Positions 22,691-33,915 of a stretch of 64,000 nt of DNA are shown one piece after another. The position numbers and the translations under genes are program-made. Within the stretch, counting starts at the first letter, position 1. Each line of letters opens with the position of its first letter. A model generated the notes under the pieces. The model was given only the letters and a program-made list of their open reading frames with translations, searched no databases and had not been told where the DNA came from. Source of the stretch: Xenoacremonium recifei (taxonomy: Eukaryota > Ascomycota > Sordariomycetes > Hypocreales > Nectriaceae); assembly GCA_012184525.1 (NCBI GenBank), contig WOFQ01000006.1, positions 248,001 to 312,000 of the forward strand, in the 5' to 3' direction.

Positions 22691-24032
22691 CTAAACCGCT
22701 GACGCAACTGCAACCGGTTCAGGCTCTGGTTGAGCTACCGGGTTTGAGGTAGGATTTCTGTCCGAGAGAGCCTTCTTCTGTGCCTTGCCCTCTCGTTGTT
22801 TGGCCATTTGGCCACCGGCTGCCATCGCACTAGCATTGGATTGTCCCTTCTTGGATCCTTTTGCTGGGCGAGGCTGATCCAATCCACGTCGGCAGTCAAT
22901 TTCTTGAGCTTGATCGAGCAAATGCTCGAAACCCAGGGCCTTGCACGTGGCCACGTAGCTCTTGCACTGATTCACGGGCTGATAAAGTTTCTCCTTTCCG
23001 GGAACCATTTGTGCCAGGAGGAATTTGGTGTTCCCGTACCGGTTATCCACGTCCAGAGCCAGCTTCACGTAATCCTCGACGACCTCCCTCCATGGAGCCA
23101 TCCCCCCATCGGCCTGGGATCTGAAGCAGCTGGGGTTCTTCTCGGCGGCAGTGGCAATCATGGCGCCATCTGCTCCGAATTCCTGAGCTAGTCGGATTCC
23201 CTCGTCTCTGCTCTCGACGTCCCCGTTCATGAGGCACGCCACTCCCGCCTCATGACACACCTCTGCAACCATGCGTAGCTGCCCTCGGATCGCACGTTCT
23301 CGGGGCCTCATGGGAGTAGTTCGGCAGTGAACGGTCAATCCAGTGATACCAGTCGCAACCAGTCGCCTCACGAGTGCCTCCGTCTCGGCCGCGGTGTCTA
23401 GTATCCGGATCTTGACACTGATTCCGATACCGAACTCGGGAGTGATGTTCTGGACAAGAGCCTCTAGGATCGCGACAAGCTTGTCAGGTGTTTTAAGAAG
23501 CGCAGCTCCCATGCCCCCGCTTGTACTGAACGGTTTGGGGCATCCAGCGTTAACATCAATGCCAGCGACATCGGCAGCCACCAGTCTGGCAGCCTGAACT
23601 GCGCGTTCCGGATCCGAAGTACCAATCTGGAAGATCAATTTGCCCTTCTCGAGCTCGGGGTGTAACCGGTAAATGATGCTCTCCTTGGAGTCGGCAGGCG
23701 GGTTCTTCTGACCATTCGAGGATATCCGGGTCCATTCGACCGTCTTTGATTCTTCGTTGAATCGTCGCGTAGTCCCGATCATAGAACGATCAACAGTTTC
23801 GGGCCCTGTGTTGTACTGGTCAGTTTGCACAATTTCAGCCTGAAATTAGTATCTTGAACTTACCCCAGACAAGGTCGGCGCCGTACTTGAGCGCCAAGAG
23901 CCGTGAGGGCAACTCTCCCGAACGAACCATGGGTGCAAGCACGATCTTGCCGCGATAATCGACGCCCCGAGGGGGGATAGGTACTTTCTTGACTTCCGAA
24001 GCCATGATCCTTCTGAACAGCCGAGAGAGCAT
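22691..24032 (-). CDS. DUS2: tRNA-dihydrouridine(20) synthase Dus2 (Smm1)
   Basis: FMN-dependent reductase that makes dihydrouridine at position 20 of tRNAs. Exons 23864-24032 and 22691-23805 around a 58-nt intron; 427 residues. The opening IVLAPMVRSGELPSRLLAL is the FMN-binding Dus signature, GIDVNAGCPKPFSTSGGMG contains the catalytic Cys, and GLTVHCRT plus LMNGDV follow in order. A basic, low-complexity tail of about 70 residues ends the protein. Two starts are possible: 24032 adds MLSRLFRRI, a mitochondrial-presequence-like segment, while 24005 begins MASEVKK. I chose the upst­ream ATG as first in the transcript frame; the second may be used as well. Confidence 0.88.
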
Positions 24033-26544
24033 GCCTGAGTTGAACGTGTTACATGTCTGGCATGGGCTTGGATGGGGAAAGACTCATGGGAGCCCAGTCG
24101 CGGAGGCGAATTAATAAAGTAGGAGGAGGAGTTGATGGGAAATTTTAATCTTATCAGTTTATCGATAACAGGGAAGTTTCTTTGGATGCGCACGTGCTCG
24201 CAGCCTTACCGCCCGCACTCACTAAACCTAATCTGCTGAGGCTTCATCTAACACCAGGAACAAGATTCGTCTCAAGCCACGGCTTGAACGCAATATCGCG
24301 AAGGATGGTTCTTGCTATCAATATTGGAGAAACTAAGTTATCGATTCACACTGATAAAGCATCGGAAACTTCCCCTCTGGAATCACGTGTTTGAAAGTGT
24401 GAACTCATGTGGATGCATGAGCCAAGCCGGGTGTAAACGAAGAGCATCCGTAGGGCTGGGGACAAATCAGTCATACAACGGATGTCCGTACATACGTACG
24501 GATAATACAGATCCATCAAACAGGCTATTGGTTTCTGCGTTCCTGAAGAAAACCCTGGTCCTGACAAACCATGGAGGGAGTGCCCGTGAAGTGGGAGAGG
24601 GGTTGTTTGTCTCCAGAGGGATGACGTGGACATTGAACGAGGGCGTACGTATGTCTCGAGTTCGCCATCGCCGAGCGCATCATGCAATGGATTGTTTCGT
24701 CGTCAATCTCGAACACGAGGTGAAAACAAACCTGACCAATGTGACCGTTTGTCGCAATCTGTACGCAACGCCCTTAATCTACCAGCCGAGAATCGTTTGA
24801 TGGCAGCAGAAATGCCGTGATTCTTGCGCTACGGATGGACGAGATTTGCGACAGACAGGGAGCACGGCAACTGTGCAACTGTGGGATCCAGATCGGCCCC
24901 GGCGAGGGACAAGCCCTGGTCGGCAAACACGACGGATTCCGCTCCTAGAAATGCTTAATCCAACCAAGCTCTGACGAGGGCGGCGATAGAACGGAGACCG
25001 GGGGGACGAACGTAGCTCTTAGTAAGACTGCACGTCGTTGACAGGCTGGCCCGGGCTCGAATCTAAGAGGGAAACGGCCGGTTTAATGCTCTGGAAGCGA
25101 GCTGAGGCTGGCTGTTTGTCGCTGAAACGGTTAGCCGTGCTCGTGTTAAGAGAGCACAGCGTCGAGCGGCAACCAGCCCGCCATGGGACGGACTTGTCGA
25201 TGGACGAAACGAACTATTAGCGGCCAAAAATAGACGGAAGGGGTCTGGAAGCGCCGCCATGAATTGACTATAGCCGCGACTAGCAAGAGGCATTCTGGAG
25301 GCCACCAACTCAGACAGACAGAGTCATCGGCTAAACACAGGCTTTTGGAGGGACAGGGTCATGGACGTCTCGCGGGCAACTGAAGTCTCCAAAACATAAA
25401 GACGTCACTGCCGGGCGCTAACTCAGGGAATCTCCAAAGAACTGGACAGATACGGAGTACTTGGCTTGACTTCACTTGCTAGGCTGGGCTGGCAAGGAGA
25501 GACGCCGCCCCACGTTTTTGCGGGCGCTGGTGGGGGAAGAAGCTTGAAAGTCCCGTCGCAGGTCGGAATAAGGAGAAGCTCGAGAAGCAGACGGACGTGA
25601 TGAGACGATGAATACTGGGCATTATTATTGTTGTACGGGCTCCAGCGCAGTTAGCCGCAGAGTACCCGACCCGACCTGACTCTGCAGCGAGCCGGACCAA
25701 AGTCCCCCATCTCCATCGAAGCCCCAGGAGGCGCAACGTCCACGTCGTCAGGGCTTCGTTCCCGTCCAGGGGCGGGGAGGGGGGTCTCTGTGGCTCCTCT
25801 CCAGGGCTCCATTAAGGGTCTTGGACGCTTGGTGCTGCCCAAAGGTCAGTAACTCAGCGTTATCACTCCACTGGAACCACCCCGGCCACGCTACCCAGAG
25901 AGTAATGCGTATCGTCTGGCGATCGCCGTGCCTGAGAGGCTCAGACGCCCAGCGCTCCTCTGTTCTGAAACTCCCTTGGTGCTGTTGCTCGAGAGCGTTT
26001 CCTGTCCATCCTTTGCTCGCCATCCCTGTCTGCGACTGACTGGAGATCCGCCCATCCCCTGTGCCTGTGCCGGTGCCCTGGCGACAAAGCAAAACGCAGC
26101 GGATTGACAGGCCCCTGGCTCGGGTTCATTTCAGCGGCAGAGGCCTCTTTGGTCTGGCAGGCGGCGTTCCTACCTTAGCTCCAACAACACCACCGCCGAC
26201 ATCACCACCCTTTCACCCCCGAAATTACCGCCTCGAATACGACCCTTCCGCTCACGACTGGCATCAGGTGCCCTCGTCTTTTGCCCTCGAGGGCTCTCTG
26301 ACCTCGCAACTGCCCGCTGCCACCCCCACATGTCAGCCAGGTCGACCTCGTATCAGCCTCATTGGACGACGACCCCACCGCATCACCGTAACCATCACGA
26401 ACGAAACCTCCTCGCCGTGCGCTCCTCGATCCTATACCTCTCGTCCCGGCCCTCCAGCGCCCTCGACCGGCGGGAACCTTCATCTTTGGGTCAATGACGC
26501 TGTCGTGAGTCCAGCTCAGCTCAGCTCAGCTCGTCACCGTCACC
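24033..26544. other. Long gene-free spacer between divergent genes, about 2.5 kb
   Basis: Separates Dus2 (minus) from the large unknown gene (plus). The right-hand 600 bp is C-rich and looks like a long 5' leader. No RNA gene, transposon or convincing protein found. Confidence 0.5.
26513..26532 (+). repeat. Four tandem AGCTC repeats just upstream of a start codon
   Basis: AGCTC repeated four times without interruption, ending 12 nt before the ATG at 26545. It lies in the presumed leader of the large unknown gene. May be simple polymerase slippage. Confidence 0.8.
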
Positions 26545-29500
26545 ATGGATAACGACCTGCCCGGTGCTGTCCAGGCCGAGGGCCGCTCCTCGCGGCGAGA
26601 TCGTCTCATGGGGAAGCTCTTCAAGCCCAAGGAAAAGGACCGCAGAAATGAGCTCGAATCGGCTGCCAACGTCGACGCCTTCCTACACAGCTCTGCCGAC
26701 AACCTCACCGTCACTCACGCTCCCCCGCCCCCGCCCGCCTCGCTGCCCAAGCTGCACAAACTCGATACCTCGGGCATCTCTCGATATCCCCAGGCCGTGG
26801 CCATGAACCAGCAGGCCCAGCAGAACCGACCGCTCGCCCCGGGCCGTCTAGAGTCCAAGTCGCCTAGACGGAGCCCACGACCGAACCGGAAGGGGTTGAC
26901 GGTCAAGTTCTGGGATGGCATGCCCGACATTATTGGCGAGGGCGGTGATGAGTGCGAGATGCCAACTGTCGAGGTCTCGAAGCGCAAGCGAGCTCGCCCT
27001 CCTCCTCCTCCAGGACCTCAAACACGGAAGCCCGTTCCTGCACCGGGGAGACCACCTCCTCCGCCCTACGATAGCGGTCCACCAGGTATAGACGACGACG
27101 ACTTTAGACCCAAGCCGCTGTCCCGGACTCAGACGGGTTACTCGTCCATTCTGGAGCCCGACTCGGACAATGAGTCCCCGATAAAGTCCTCCCCGAGCAA
27201 ATCTGCCCGTGACATCTCTCCTCCTCAATCGGCAGTCAGCACGCTCTCCAACCCCAAACCGAGGTTCCTCGGGGCGGCCGCTGGGAATGACGAGAATAGG
27301 CGGTCTTACATCGAGATTCACTCAGCGCAGATGCGCGAAGCTGAGGGGAGAGCGTTTGCGGAAGCTGCTCGCGTGGCCAGCGCTACATCGGTTGCTTCAC
27401 AAAACTGGGATGAGGTTGATCCTCCCTCAGAGGTGCCTTCCGAATCCCCCGTGTCTACAAGACGATCTCCCCCGTCTCCAGAGATCCAGCTCTCGAAGCC
27501 AAGTCTCGAATACAGCCCTGCATCACTGCATTCGAATGTATCGAGTATCTATTCTCCGCCGCAAGAGAGAGTGCCTGTACCCCCAGTTCAGCAGCCCCCT
27601 CAACCAGCACCTCCACCACCTATACAACAGCCGCAACTAGAGAATCTCATCCGGCAAGATAGTGTAGCATCTTCGCACATCTCACACCCTATGCGACAAC
27701 TTAGTTTGTCGTCGCAACGGGAACCCCCATCTGCAGCTCGCTCGGCTTCATTCCGCCTTCACGATGTCGTAGTTGCAGCGTCGGACGATTCGCTTAACAC
27801 CTTTGTTCAACGGACGAGACACTTGTTCGAGCTCTTCCGCTTACATTCCGAGACTATCAAGCCCCTGAACAAATGCACACCGACCGAGTGCGCTCGCGGG
27901 GCTCTGTGGTGGTTCCTCAAGGGCAGGATGGGACTGGAAGCTGCCGTTAGAGACCGACCAACCTCACCACAGGGTCAAATGCAGAACGACATGGATCGCC
28001 AACAAGCATATGCGAATCTAGCAAAAGGATATTGGCTTTCTGAGGAGATTTTACCAGATATCGCTGAATCTCAGGGACTGGGTATCGACGGCGAGGTGAT
28101 GGACGTTCGCCAGAGTCTGGTCTCGGCACTAAAGAAATTGGCCATGTCTATGAAGCGAAATGGATTCTTGCCTCCCGAGGATGCATTCCTACCCCAGACC
28201 ATCGATAAGTCTATCTGGTTGGAGTACCCCCCCTTAACGCAAGACATGATCGCCCTGCTCTCAGGGAACATGGGATCTGCCATGACGGCGATGACCAGCC
28301 CCATACAAAACCTACGACTTTTGGACACATTCCCCGTGGGCGATAATTCGGATAATTTCAGCTACGGGAGAGTGGCGGCCGATGTTTACCTCATGGAGCA
28401 GGGTAGGGAAAGCCATCAGATTTACTTCCCGTGCCTATTGTCAATGGTGCGGCCTCAGAAGTCGAATGGCTTGGTGTTTGTCCTAGCTAGCCAGAATGGC
28501 CACGTGCAACTGGCTATTCAGGAAAACAAGAGTGTCGGACCAGTGTGGGACGATGTGCGTTGGAGGAACGAGACGTGTGCAGTCGACATTCGGTTGCCCC
28601 GTGGTTTCGCGCTTACTGTCCAGCTGGTGCAGCAGGACTTCCGAATGCTCCGGAGCATGTATGAATTTGGGTCCAAAATCCAGTCATCGATGTATCCGCG
28701 AAGCGACGAGAATGTGGTTTTCAGGACGACTCTTCGCCAGTTCCAGTATATGGATGCGGATCCTCAGTCGCGTGTGTTCCCGAAAGAGCCGGTTTCCCTA
28801 TGCGATGTTGCCCTGTTTGAAAGGATCTACAAAGAAAACGGTCCGGCAGGAATTAGGAGCTGGCATCTCGGGTTCCGTGTCGCTGTTGTGACTGGACCTC
28901 GAACAAGGACTTTGAGCGGCGTTAACCACGTGTACGCTCCATCTTTGCCCGTGCAATTTGGCTTCTTCCGTGGAGATGGTGATGCTCCCTCACTGTCGAT
29001 CAAGTTTGAGAGCAGCAAGAGCAAGGGCCGCATGGTGTTCACCTTCAACGAGGAAAAGGAAAGGATCAAGTTCCACTCGTTGCTCACGGGCACTGCCCTC
29101 GACCACGACGAGAAGGTCTATGCAGACGTGCCGATCAAGAGTTTCGTCATCGCCGAGAGCGTGCGCGAGCCAATGGGAATGGCGCCGTTCAGTCGCATGC
29201 CTTGGAAAGCAGCCCGGGTTGTCAACGACGAATACGGCGGTGACTTCCCTCCAACCGTCTTGGCTGATAGGCTCAAGCTGGTGTTGGAGTATCAGAACGG
29301 AAACCTAACAGACCGAATCAATGTGGCTCCTGGAGAGCTCCGAATGAGATTGGAGGTCACCAATGCTAAGCTGCTCCGGCTCTTGCGACAGCCCCAGAAG
29401 GATATGACGATGTCCGTGTCCGATGCCCAAGTGCCTAAGGAATTGCCGAGAAACATGGCAGATGCACTACAGCTAATACGAAGCAACCAGACCATCCGCA

Positions 29501-29991
29501 GCTTCGAGTTCAATAACATCAATGACCTCCACACCTTCCAGTTTGCGATTACTGGCTTCGAGGTAATTTTCGATGCGCTGGCGGTAACGTTTGCTATCTC
29601 GCGAAGGCGCATGGTGGTGCCAATCCACAAGAAGTGGGAGGCGGGATATACCCGCATCCAAGTTGTCAGGCAGGAAGACAAACAACTCCAGCTCCTGGCC
29701 TTCTTTGAGGACTTCCACCATGGGCACTGCATGAACTTTGTCCTCAAGGTCACGGATGTATATGAGAGCTTCCACCGAAGCGGAAAGGCCGGACTGAGAT
29801 TCGTGGACGCCAAATTCCCCTTGCCACGACTGCCTGCGGACAAGGATGGCGACTACGATGAGATGGCATTTGTGTGCCTCGACCTGCCAGATCTCCCGGG
29901 AGAGCACGACGACATATTGATCATGTTTGAGAAAGAAACAGGTGAGTCTGGAACCGAAGCTGCAAGTAAGCAGACAGCGCTAACCAAGTGA
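26545..29991 (+). CDS. Large uncharacterised fungal protein, disordered N-terminus plus folded C-terminal two thirds
   Basis: I do not recognise a named domain. Single exon of 1148 codons with an excellent CACCATGG start. Residues 1 to about 400 are disordered and Pro/Ser-rich, with several polyproline runs (PPPPPPAS, RPPPPPGPQ) that could recruit SH3, WW or profilin-like partners; residues about 20-32 are basic (GKLFKPKEKDRR). From about residue 405 (DDSLNTFVQRTRHLFELFR) to about 1130 the sequence becomes regular and globular, with mixed helix and strand character and no transmembrane segment, which is how broadly conserved fungal proteins of unknown function look. The C-terminus is acidic. 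Signalling or polarity scaffolding is a guess only. Confidence 0.85.
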   Translation: MDNDLPGAVQAEGRSSRRDRLMGKLFKPKEKDRRNELESAANVDAFLHSSADNLTVTHAPPPPPASLPKLHKLDTSGISRYPQAVAMNQQAQQNRPLAPGRLESKSPRRSPRPNRKGLTVKFWDGMPDIIGEGGDECEMPTVEVSKRKRARPPPPPGPQTRKPVPAPGRPPPPPYDSGPPGIDDDDFRPKPLSRTQTGYSSILEPDSDNESPIKSSPSKSARDISPPQSAVSTLSNPKPRFLGAAAGNDENRRSYIEIHSAQMREAEGRAFAEAARVASATSVASQNWDEVDPPSEVPSESPVSTRRSPPSPEIQLSKPSLEYSPASLHSNVSSIYSPPQERVPVPPVQQPPQPAPPPPIQQPQLENLIRQDSVASSHISHPMRQLSLSSQREPPSAARSASFRLHDVVVAASDDSLNTFVQRTRHLFELFRLHSETIKPLNKCTPTECARGALWWFLKGRMGLEAAVRDRPTSPQGQMQNDMDRQQAYANLAKGYWLSEEILPDIAESQGLGIDGEVMDVRQSLVSALKKLAMSMKRNGFLPPEDAFLPQTIDKSIWLEYPPLTQDMIALLSGNMGSAMTAMTSPIQNLRLLDTFPVGDNSDNFSYGRVAADVYLMEQGRESHQIYFPCLLSMVRPQKSNGLVFVLASQNGHVQLAIQENKSVGPVWDDVRWRNETCAVDIRLPRGFALTVQLVQQDFRMLRSMYEFGSKIQSSMYPRSDENVVFRTTLRQFQYMDADPQSRVFPKEPVSLCDVALFERIYKENGPAGIRSWHLGFRVAVVTGPRTRTLSGVNHVYAPSLPVQFGFFRGDGDAPSLSIKFESSKSKGRMVFTFNEEKERIKFHSLLTGTALDHDEKVYADVPIKSFVIAESVREPMGMAPFSRMPWKAARVVNDEYGGDFPPTVLADRLKLVLEYQNGNLTDRINVAPGELRMRLEVTNAKLLRLLRQPQKDMTMSVSDAQVPKELPRNMADALQLIRSNQTIRSFEFNNINDLHTFQFAITGFEVIFDALAVTFAISRRRMVVPIHKKWEAGYTRIQVVRQEDKQLQLLAFFEDFHHGHCMNFVLKVTDVYESFHRSGKAGLRFVDAKFPLPRLPADKDGDYDEMAFVCLDLPDLPGEHDDILIMFEKETGESGTEAASKQTALTK

Positions 29992-30896
29992 ACAAAGACC
30001 GAGATGCACTAAGTCAGTGCCTGCCTGCCCCTACCAAGGGGTCAGCACGAATGTCGTCACGACTGAAATGAAACGATTATATGAATGAGAAGGACCATCT
30101 CCATGCGGAACAGATGCCGTAGCAATTGAGGGAGGCGGGAATACGCATAGCGAGCAAGCGAGCAGGCGAGGACATGAACTGGAGTTTGAAGGCTGGCCAG
30201 AGTGGGCAGGAAGATATATATCTGCTCGAATTTGCGCCTCTAGGCAAAAGACAAGTCTCCATTTCAGCCTTATAGTCTAGCATCAGATGATACCTACTCC
30301 GAGGTTTCGACTTCGCTCACAGGAGTGATCATACAGATGATCACCCGAAGATGGGATGGGGGAATGGACAAGACAGAAGGAGAGCGAGAGAGACTCCATG
30401 AAAGATAAGCCAGAGAGGGGGTCTTGAATCAAGAGAGCCGCTTTCCAGCTATCTCGTGCGGCCAAACCATAGGGTTGGGGAGGTGCTCACAGGACAGTGT
30501 CGCAGAAGGCATGCACAAGAATAAAACGAGAATTTAGGGGATGCCCTTTTTCCTTTTCCAAGACGAGTGAGGTTTTATGACATGAAGGAGTCTAAGGTAT
30601 ACGGATTAAGATGCATTTGACCTTTCATTATTGGTGGCGGCTCTTATCATGATCAAATCAGAATTGCCTTGGTTGGAAAGGCTTGCTGGGGCCTTTTCTT
30701 TTGAGTTTACGGAGCGCTCTTACGTTAGTGGGGCTACCTAGCCAGTAGCTTGCTGGAGATGTGCCAGCTGAGTCATCGCAAGCCACTCAGGTAGAACAAA
30801 TTTTTTTATTGCTGGCTTGGAATGCGTATGGTCATTTGTTCTTCTCAGATTCACGATCATCGCGCCTCGAACATTTGGCTGGAAATCTTCTACACA
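29992..30896. other. Spacer at the left border of the accessory island, 905 bp
   Basis: Contains the 3' UTR of the large unknown gene, the left copy of a direct repeat (about 30,511-30,655) and the promoter of the GMP synthase gene. Base composition becomes visibly more AT-rich from here rightward. No AATTCCG motif is present in it. Confidence 0.5.
30511..30655 (+). repeat. Left copy of diverged direct repeat flanking the GMP synthase gene
   Basis: Shares ordered blocks with 33,701-33,915: TGCACAAGAA, then AACGAGA, then GACGAGTGAGGT (30,562-30,573), TTAT and ACATGAAGG (CATGAAGG here), TCTAA, and a final CTTATCATGAT-like block. The copies differ by substitutions and a gap. Same orientation as the right copy. 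Confidence 0.6.
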
Positions 30897-33521
30897 ATGA
30901 GCGACACACTTGAAGCGGCGCCGCCGCACGCTACCTTCGACGTAAGGCCAAAGCATTCTCATCTCAATCTAATAGCATGTCAGCTGACCATTACTGTCTT
31001 GATATCAAGACCGTGCTCGTCTTAGATCTAGGATCGCAGACTAGTCATGTTCGTTCTATCCAGAGACTACTCTTTCTATGCGGTTAAGAAGGACTGACAA
31101 AACCAAAGCTCATCTTGAGACGGCTGAGATCTCTTGGGGTGTACTCTGAGATGTTACCTTGTACCCAAAAGCTCAAAGATCTGGGTTGGAAACCGGTTGG
31201 CATCATTCTTAGCGGGGGCCCATCAAGCGTGAATTCCCCCGACGCCCCAAGCGTGGATCCGTTGGTGTTCGAGCTCGGTGTTCCTGTGCTGTACGTTGTA
31301 CGCCCAAAGTTTATGAAAAGGTCGCTAACATGCTACGAAGAGGCGTTTGTTATGGCAATCAACTGATTGGTATTCTCGCGCCTACATACGTGTGTCTAGA
31401 CGAATTGACTAACAAGCCATCCCAGCGTGGCGAGTCAACCCCAGCAATGTCGCACCCGGCGTAAAGCGTGAGTACGGGGAAACCTTGTTGACTATCCGCA
31501 AGATTGGCAGCCATGCCGATCGGCTTTTCGAGGGATTAGGAGACTCTTTGAACGGTTCGTCATGCAGATGGTGTTCGTATAAGCTTGACCTGATGTGTAC
31601 CTAACCTTCTCTGACTATAGTTGTAATGAGCCATTTTGACAAGGTCGTCCATCTACCCGACGGCTTCAAGACCATCGCTACCACCAAGAACAGCGAGTTT
31701 GCTGGCATTGCCCACGAGTCTTTGCCTATCTTCGGTATGTTCATCTTCTCGAAGCTCACGTAGTAGTCTGCTGATAACTCCGGCTGAAAGGCATCCAATT
31801 CCACCCTGAGATCTCGCACACAGAGCGGGGGACTGACATTCTCGCCAACTTCGCTCTCAAGGTCTGCGGTGCGCGAGCGGATTGGAAAATGGACAACTTC
31901 TTAGAGAAGGAAATCATTCGGATTCGGAAATTGGTCGGCGACAAAGCACAGGTTGTATGTGTTAGCATCTTGCCTAATGACACATGCTAGCTTGCTGACC
32001 AATTCGCAGATTGGAGCCGTCTCCGGCGGTGTCGACAGCACTGTAGCCGCCAAGCTGATGAAAGAGGCTATTGGAGACCGATTCCATGCAATTCTTGTGG
32101 ACACTGGTGAGATATTCACTCGACAAAGTATCTACCCGCTTAATGGCCATGTTCTAATATGTATATTAGGTCTGATGCGTCTGAATGAATGCGAGCAAGT
32201 TAAAGAAACCTTAGATAAGTACCTAGGGATTAACCTCACCGTGGTGGACGGATCCGAGCTTTTCCTCAGCCGTCTTGCAGGCGTCACGGAGCCTGAAGCT
32301 AAGAGGAAGATTATCGGAGGGACTTGTGAGGCACCCAGAAGCTGGCTAGCCCATCATACTAATCTCAGATAATAGTTATTGACCTCTTTGAAATTGAGGC
32401 ACTCCGGTAAGTCATCTTCCGATCCGTGGAAGACTATCTAACTCTGGATTCAGCATAGAGAAAGAAGCAGAAAACACACCACTTGCCGGAAAGGTTGAAT
32501 GGTTCCTTCAGGGAACTTTGTATGGTCAGTTTTTCAATCTGCTCATTAAGGATCGAAAATCTATTAACATCGTCCAGCGGATATTGTAGAAAGCTTGAGT
32601 TTCAAGGGGGCCGCCAGTTCTACAATCAAATGTAAGTCTCTCTGTATTTCCGTTGGCCCCTTTGTAGCTCCGCCTCGTGAATTTTTTTCAGAACTAAGCC
32701 TTGTATAGCTCATCATAATGCCGGAGGACTTCCTGCTCGCATGCAAAACGGCGTAAGTTGCACTCACTAGTCGACTTTAATGGAAGGATACTGATAAACA
32801 ACAGGACGCACAACTGAAGCTCCTTGAGCCGCTTCGAGAGCTGTCAGTCTTGCATGAATTTAATAGGAGATAATGTCTTGTCGGGGCCGCTAACGATACA
32901 TAGTTTCAAAGACGAAGTGCGGGCGTTCGGACGGCAATTGCAGATCCACGAGGAGCTCGTCGGGAGACACCCCTTCCCGGGTCCGGGTCTGGGTATCAGA
33001 ATTATCGGCGAAATCACTCGCGAGCGAGTCGAAATTGTGCGCCAGGCAGATCATATCTTTATCTCCATGATCCGAGAGGCCGGGATTTATGATGAGGTTC
33101 GACGCGACTACCCGTCGTTAGAGGAAAGTTTGCTAAAGAGATTTTCCAGGTCACCCAAGCCTACGCCGCACTTGACACAAACAGAGGTACCCCCTTTCTT
33201 CTATTTCTTGAATTTTTAGCGATATCTGACTCTTGCGTTCGTTGCCACAGCCGTCGGTGTACAAGGGGATGCCAGGGTCTATGGCTACATCTGCATTCTG
33301 CGAGCCGTAACCAGCTTAGATATGATGAGTGCCGAGCCATACGAATTCAAGTGGAGTCTGCTCAAGGCTATTAGCAGGCGGATTGTGAACGAAGTAGACG
33401 GTATCGCGAGGGTGGTATACGATACCACGTCAAAGCCTCCAGGTGAGAGCCTCCCGTATGCCTCTCTTGCGCATGCTTGTGATATTGACAGAGACCGATA
33501 GGTACGATTGAGTTGGAGTGA
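30897..33521 (+). CDS. GMP synthase (glutamine-hydrolysing), 18-exon copy in the accessory island
   Basis: Converts XMP to GMP using ATP and glutamine. Eighteen exons: 30897-30941, 31010-31048, 31109-31290, 31341-31369, 31426-31554, 31621-31734, 31791-31954, 32010-32106, 32170-32325, 32376-32406, 32454-32524, 32578-32631, 32709-32752, 32805-32842, 32904-33096, 33150-33186, 33251-33442, 33502-33521; 544 residues, normal length, no stop or frameshift. The class I amidotransferase nucleophile is in GVCYGNQ (assembled across an intron) and the His-Glu pair in GIQFHPE; the ATP-pyrophosphatase loop is AVSGGVDST; GRHPFPGPGLGIRIIGE marks the dimerisation domain. Seventeen introns are extreme for an ascomycete gua1, which usually has few. 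Expected to be a second copy beside a housekeeping gene elsewhere (inference). A self-resistance target role is possible. Confidence 0.88.
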
Positions 33522-33911
33522 TGTTACCGATCGGGTTCAAAGAATAAATTTCAGGCTGCATCTGGTGTGGACCTGAATGGCGTTTAGATAGATAGTTGAG
33601 ATTTGCGGAATAGAGGAATATTGCTCGAGCCTCATCTCAGGGTCGACTCAGTGTCAGCTCAGGCTAAGAGTAGCGAGGTAATCTACTGCGATGTTGACTG
33701 TGCACAAGAACTAAACGAGATATCAGGAGAGGGGTAGAGGTTGGGGGTTAGGGACGAGTGAGGTATTATAACATGAAGGGTCTAATGCATATTTAGTTAG
33801 ATGCGTCGGGCCCTTTATACATAATGCCACATGCCTGGGTAGTTCGCTAACGCATAGAGATATTTTTTCCTCATTGCTATAGAATTATTGATGCAACGGC
33901 TTATATCATGA
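33522..33911. other. Convergent spacer, 390 bp, with right copy of the direct repeat
   Basis: Lies between the stops of the GMP synthase gene (plus) and the Zn2Cys6 regulator (minus). Half of it is taken by the right repeat copy. No gene. Confidence 0.5.
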
Positions 33912-33915
33912 TTAG
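33701..33915 (+). repeat. Right copy of diverged direct repeat flanking the GMP synthase gene
   Basis: Matches the left copy in order and orientation: TGCACAAGAA at 33,701, GACGAGTGAGGT at 33,753-33,764, ACATGAAGG, TCTAA, and ATATCATGATTAG at its end, where it reaches the stop codon of the regulator gene. About 60 nt near 33,820-33,890 have no partner in the left copy. Confidence 0.6.

Noticed and set aside
30897..33521. GMP synthase as a decayed relic because open frames are short
   Set aside because: Eighteen exons join in phase to give a complete 544-residue enzyme with all motifs.
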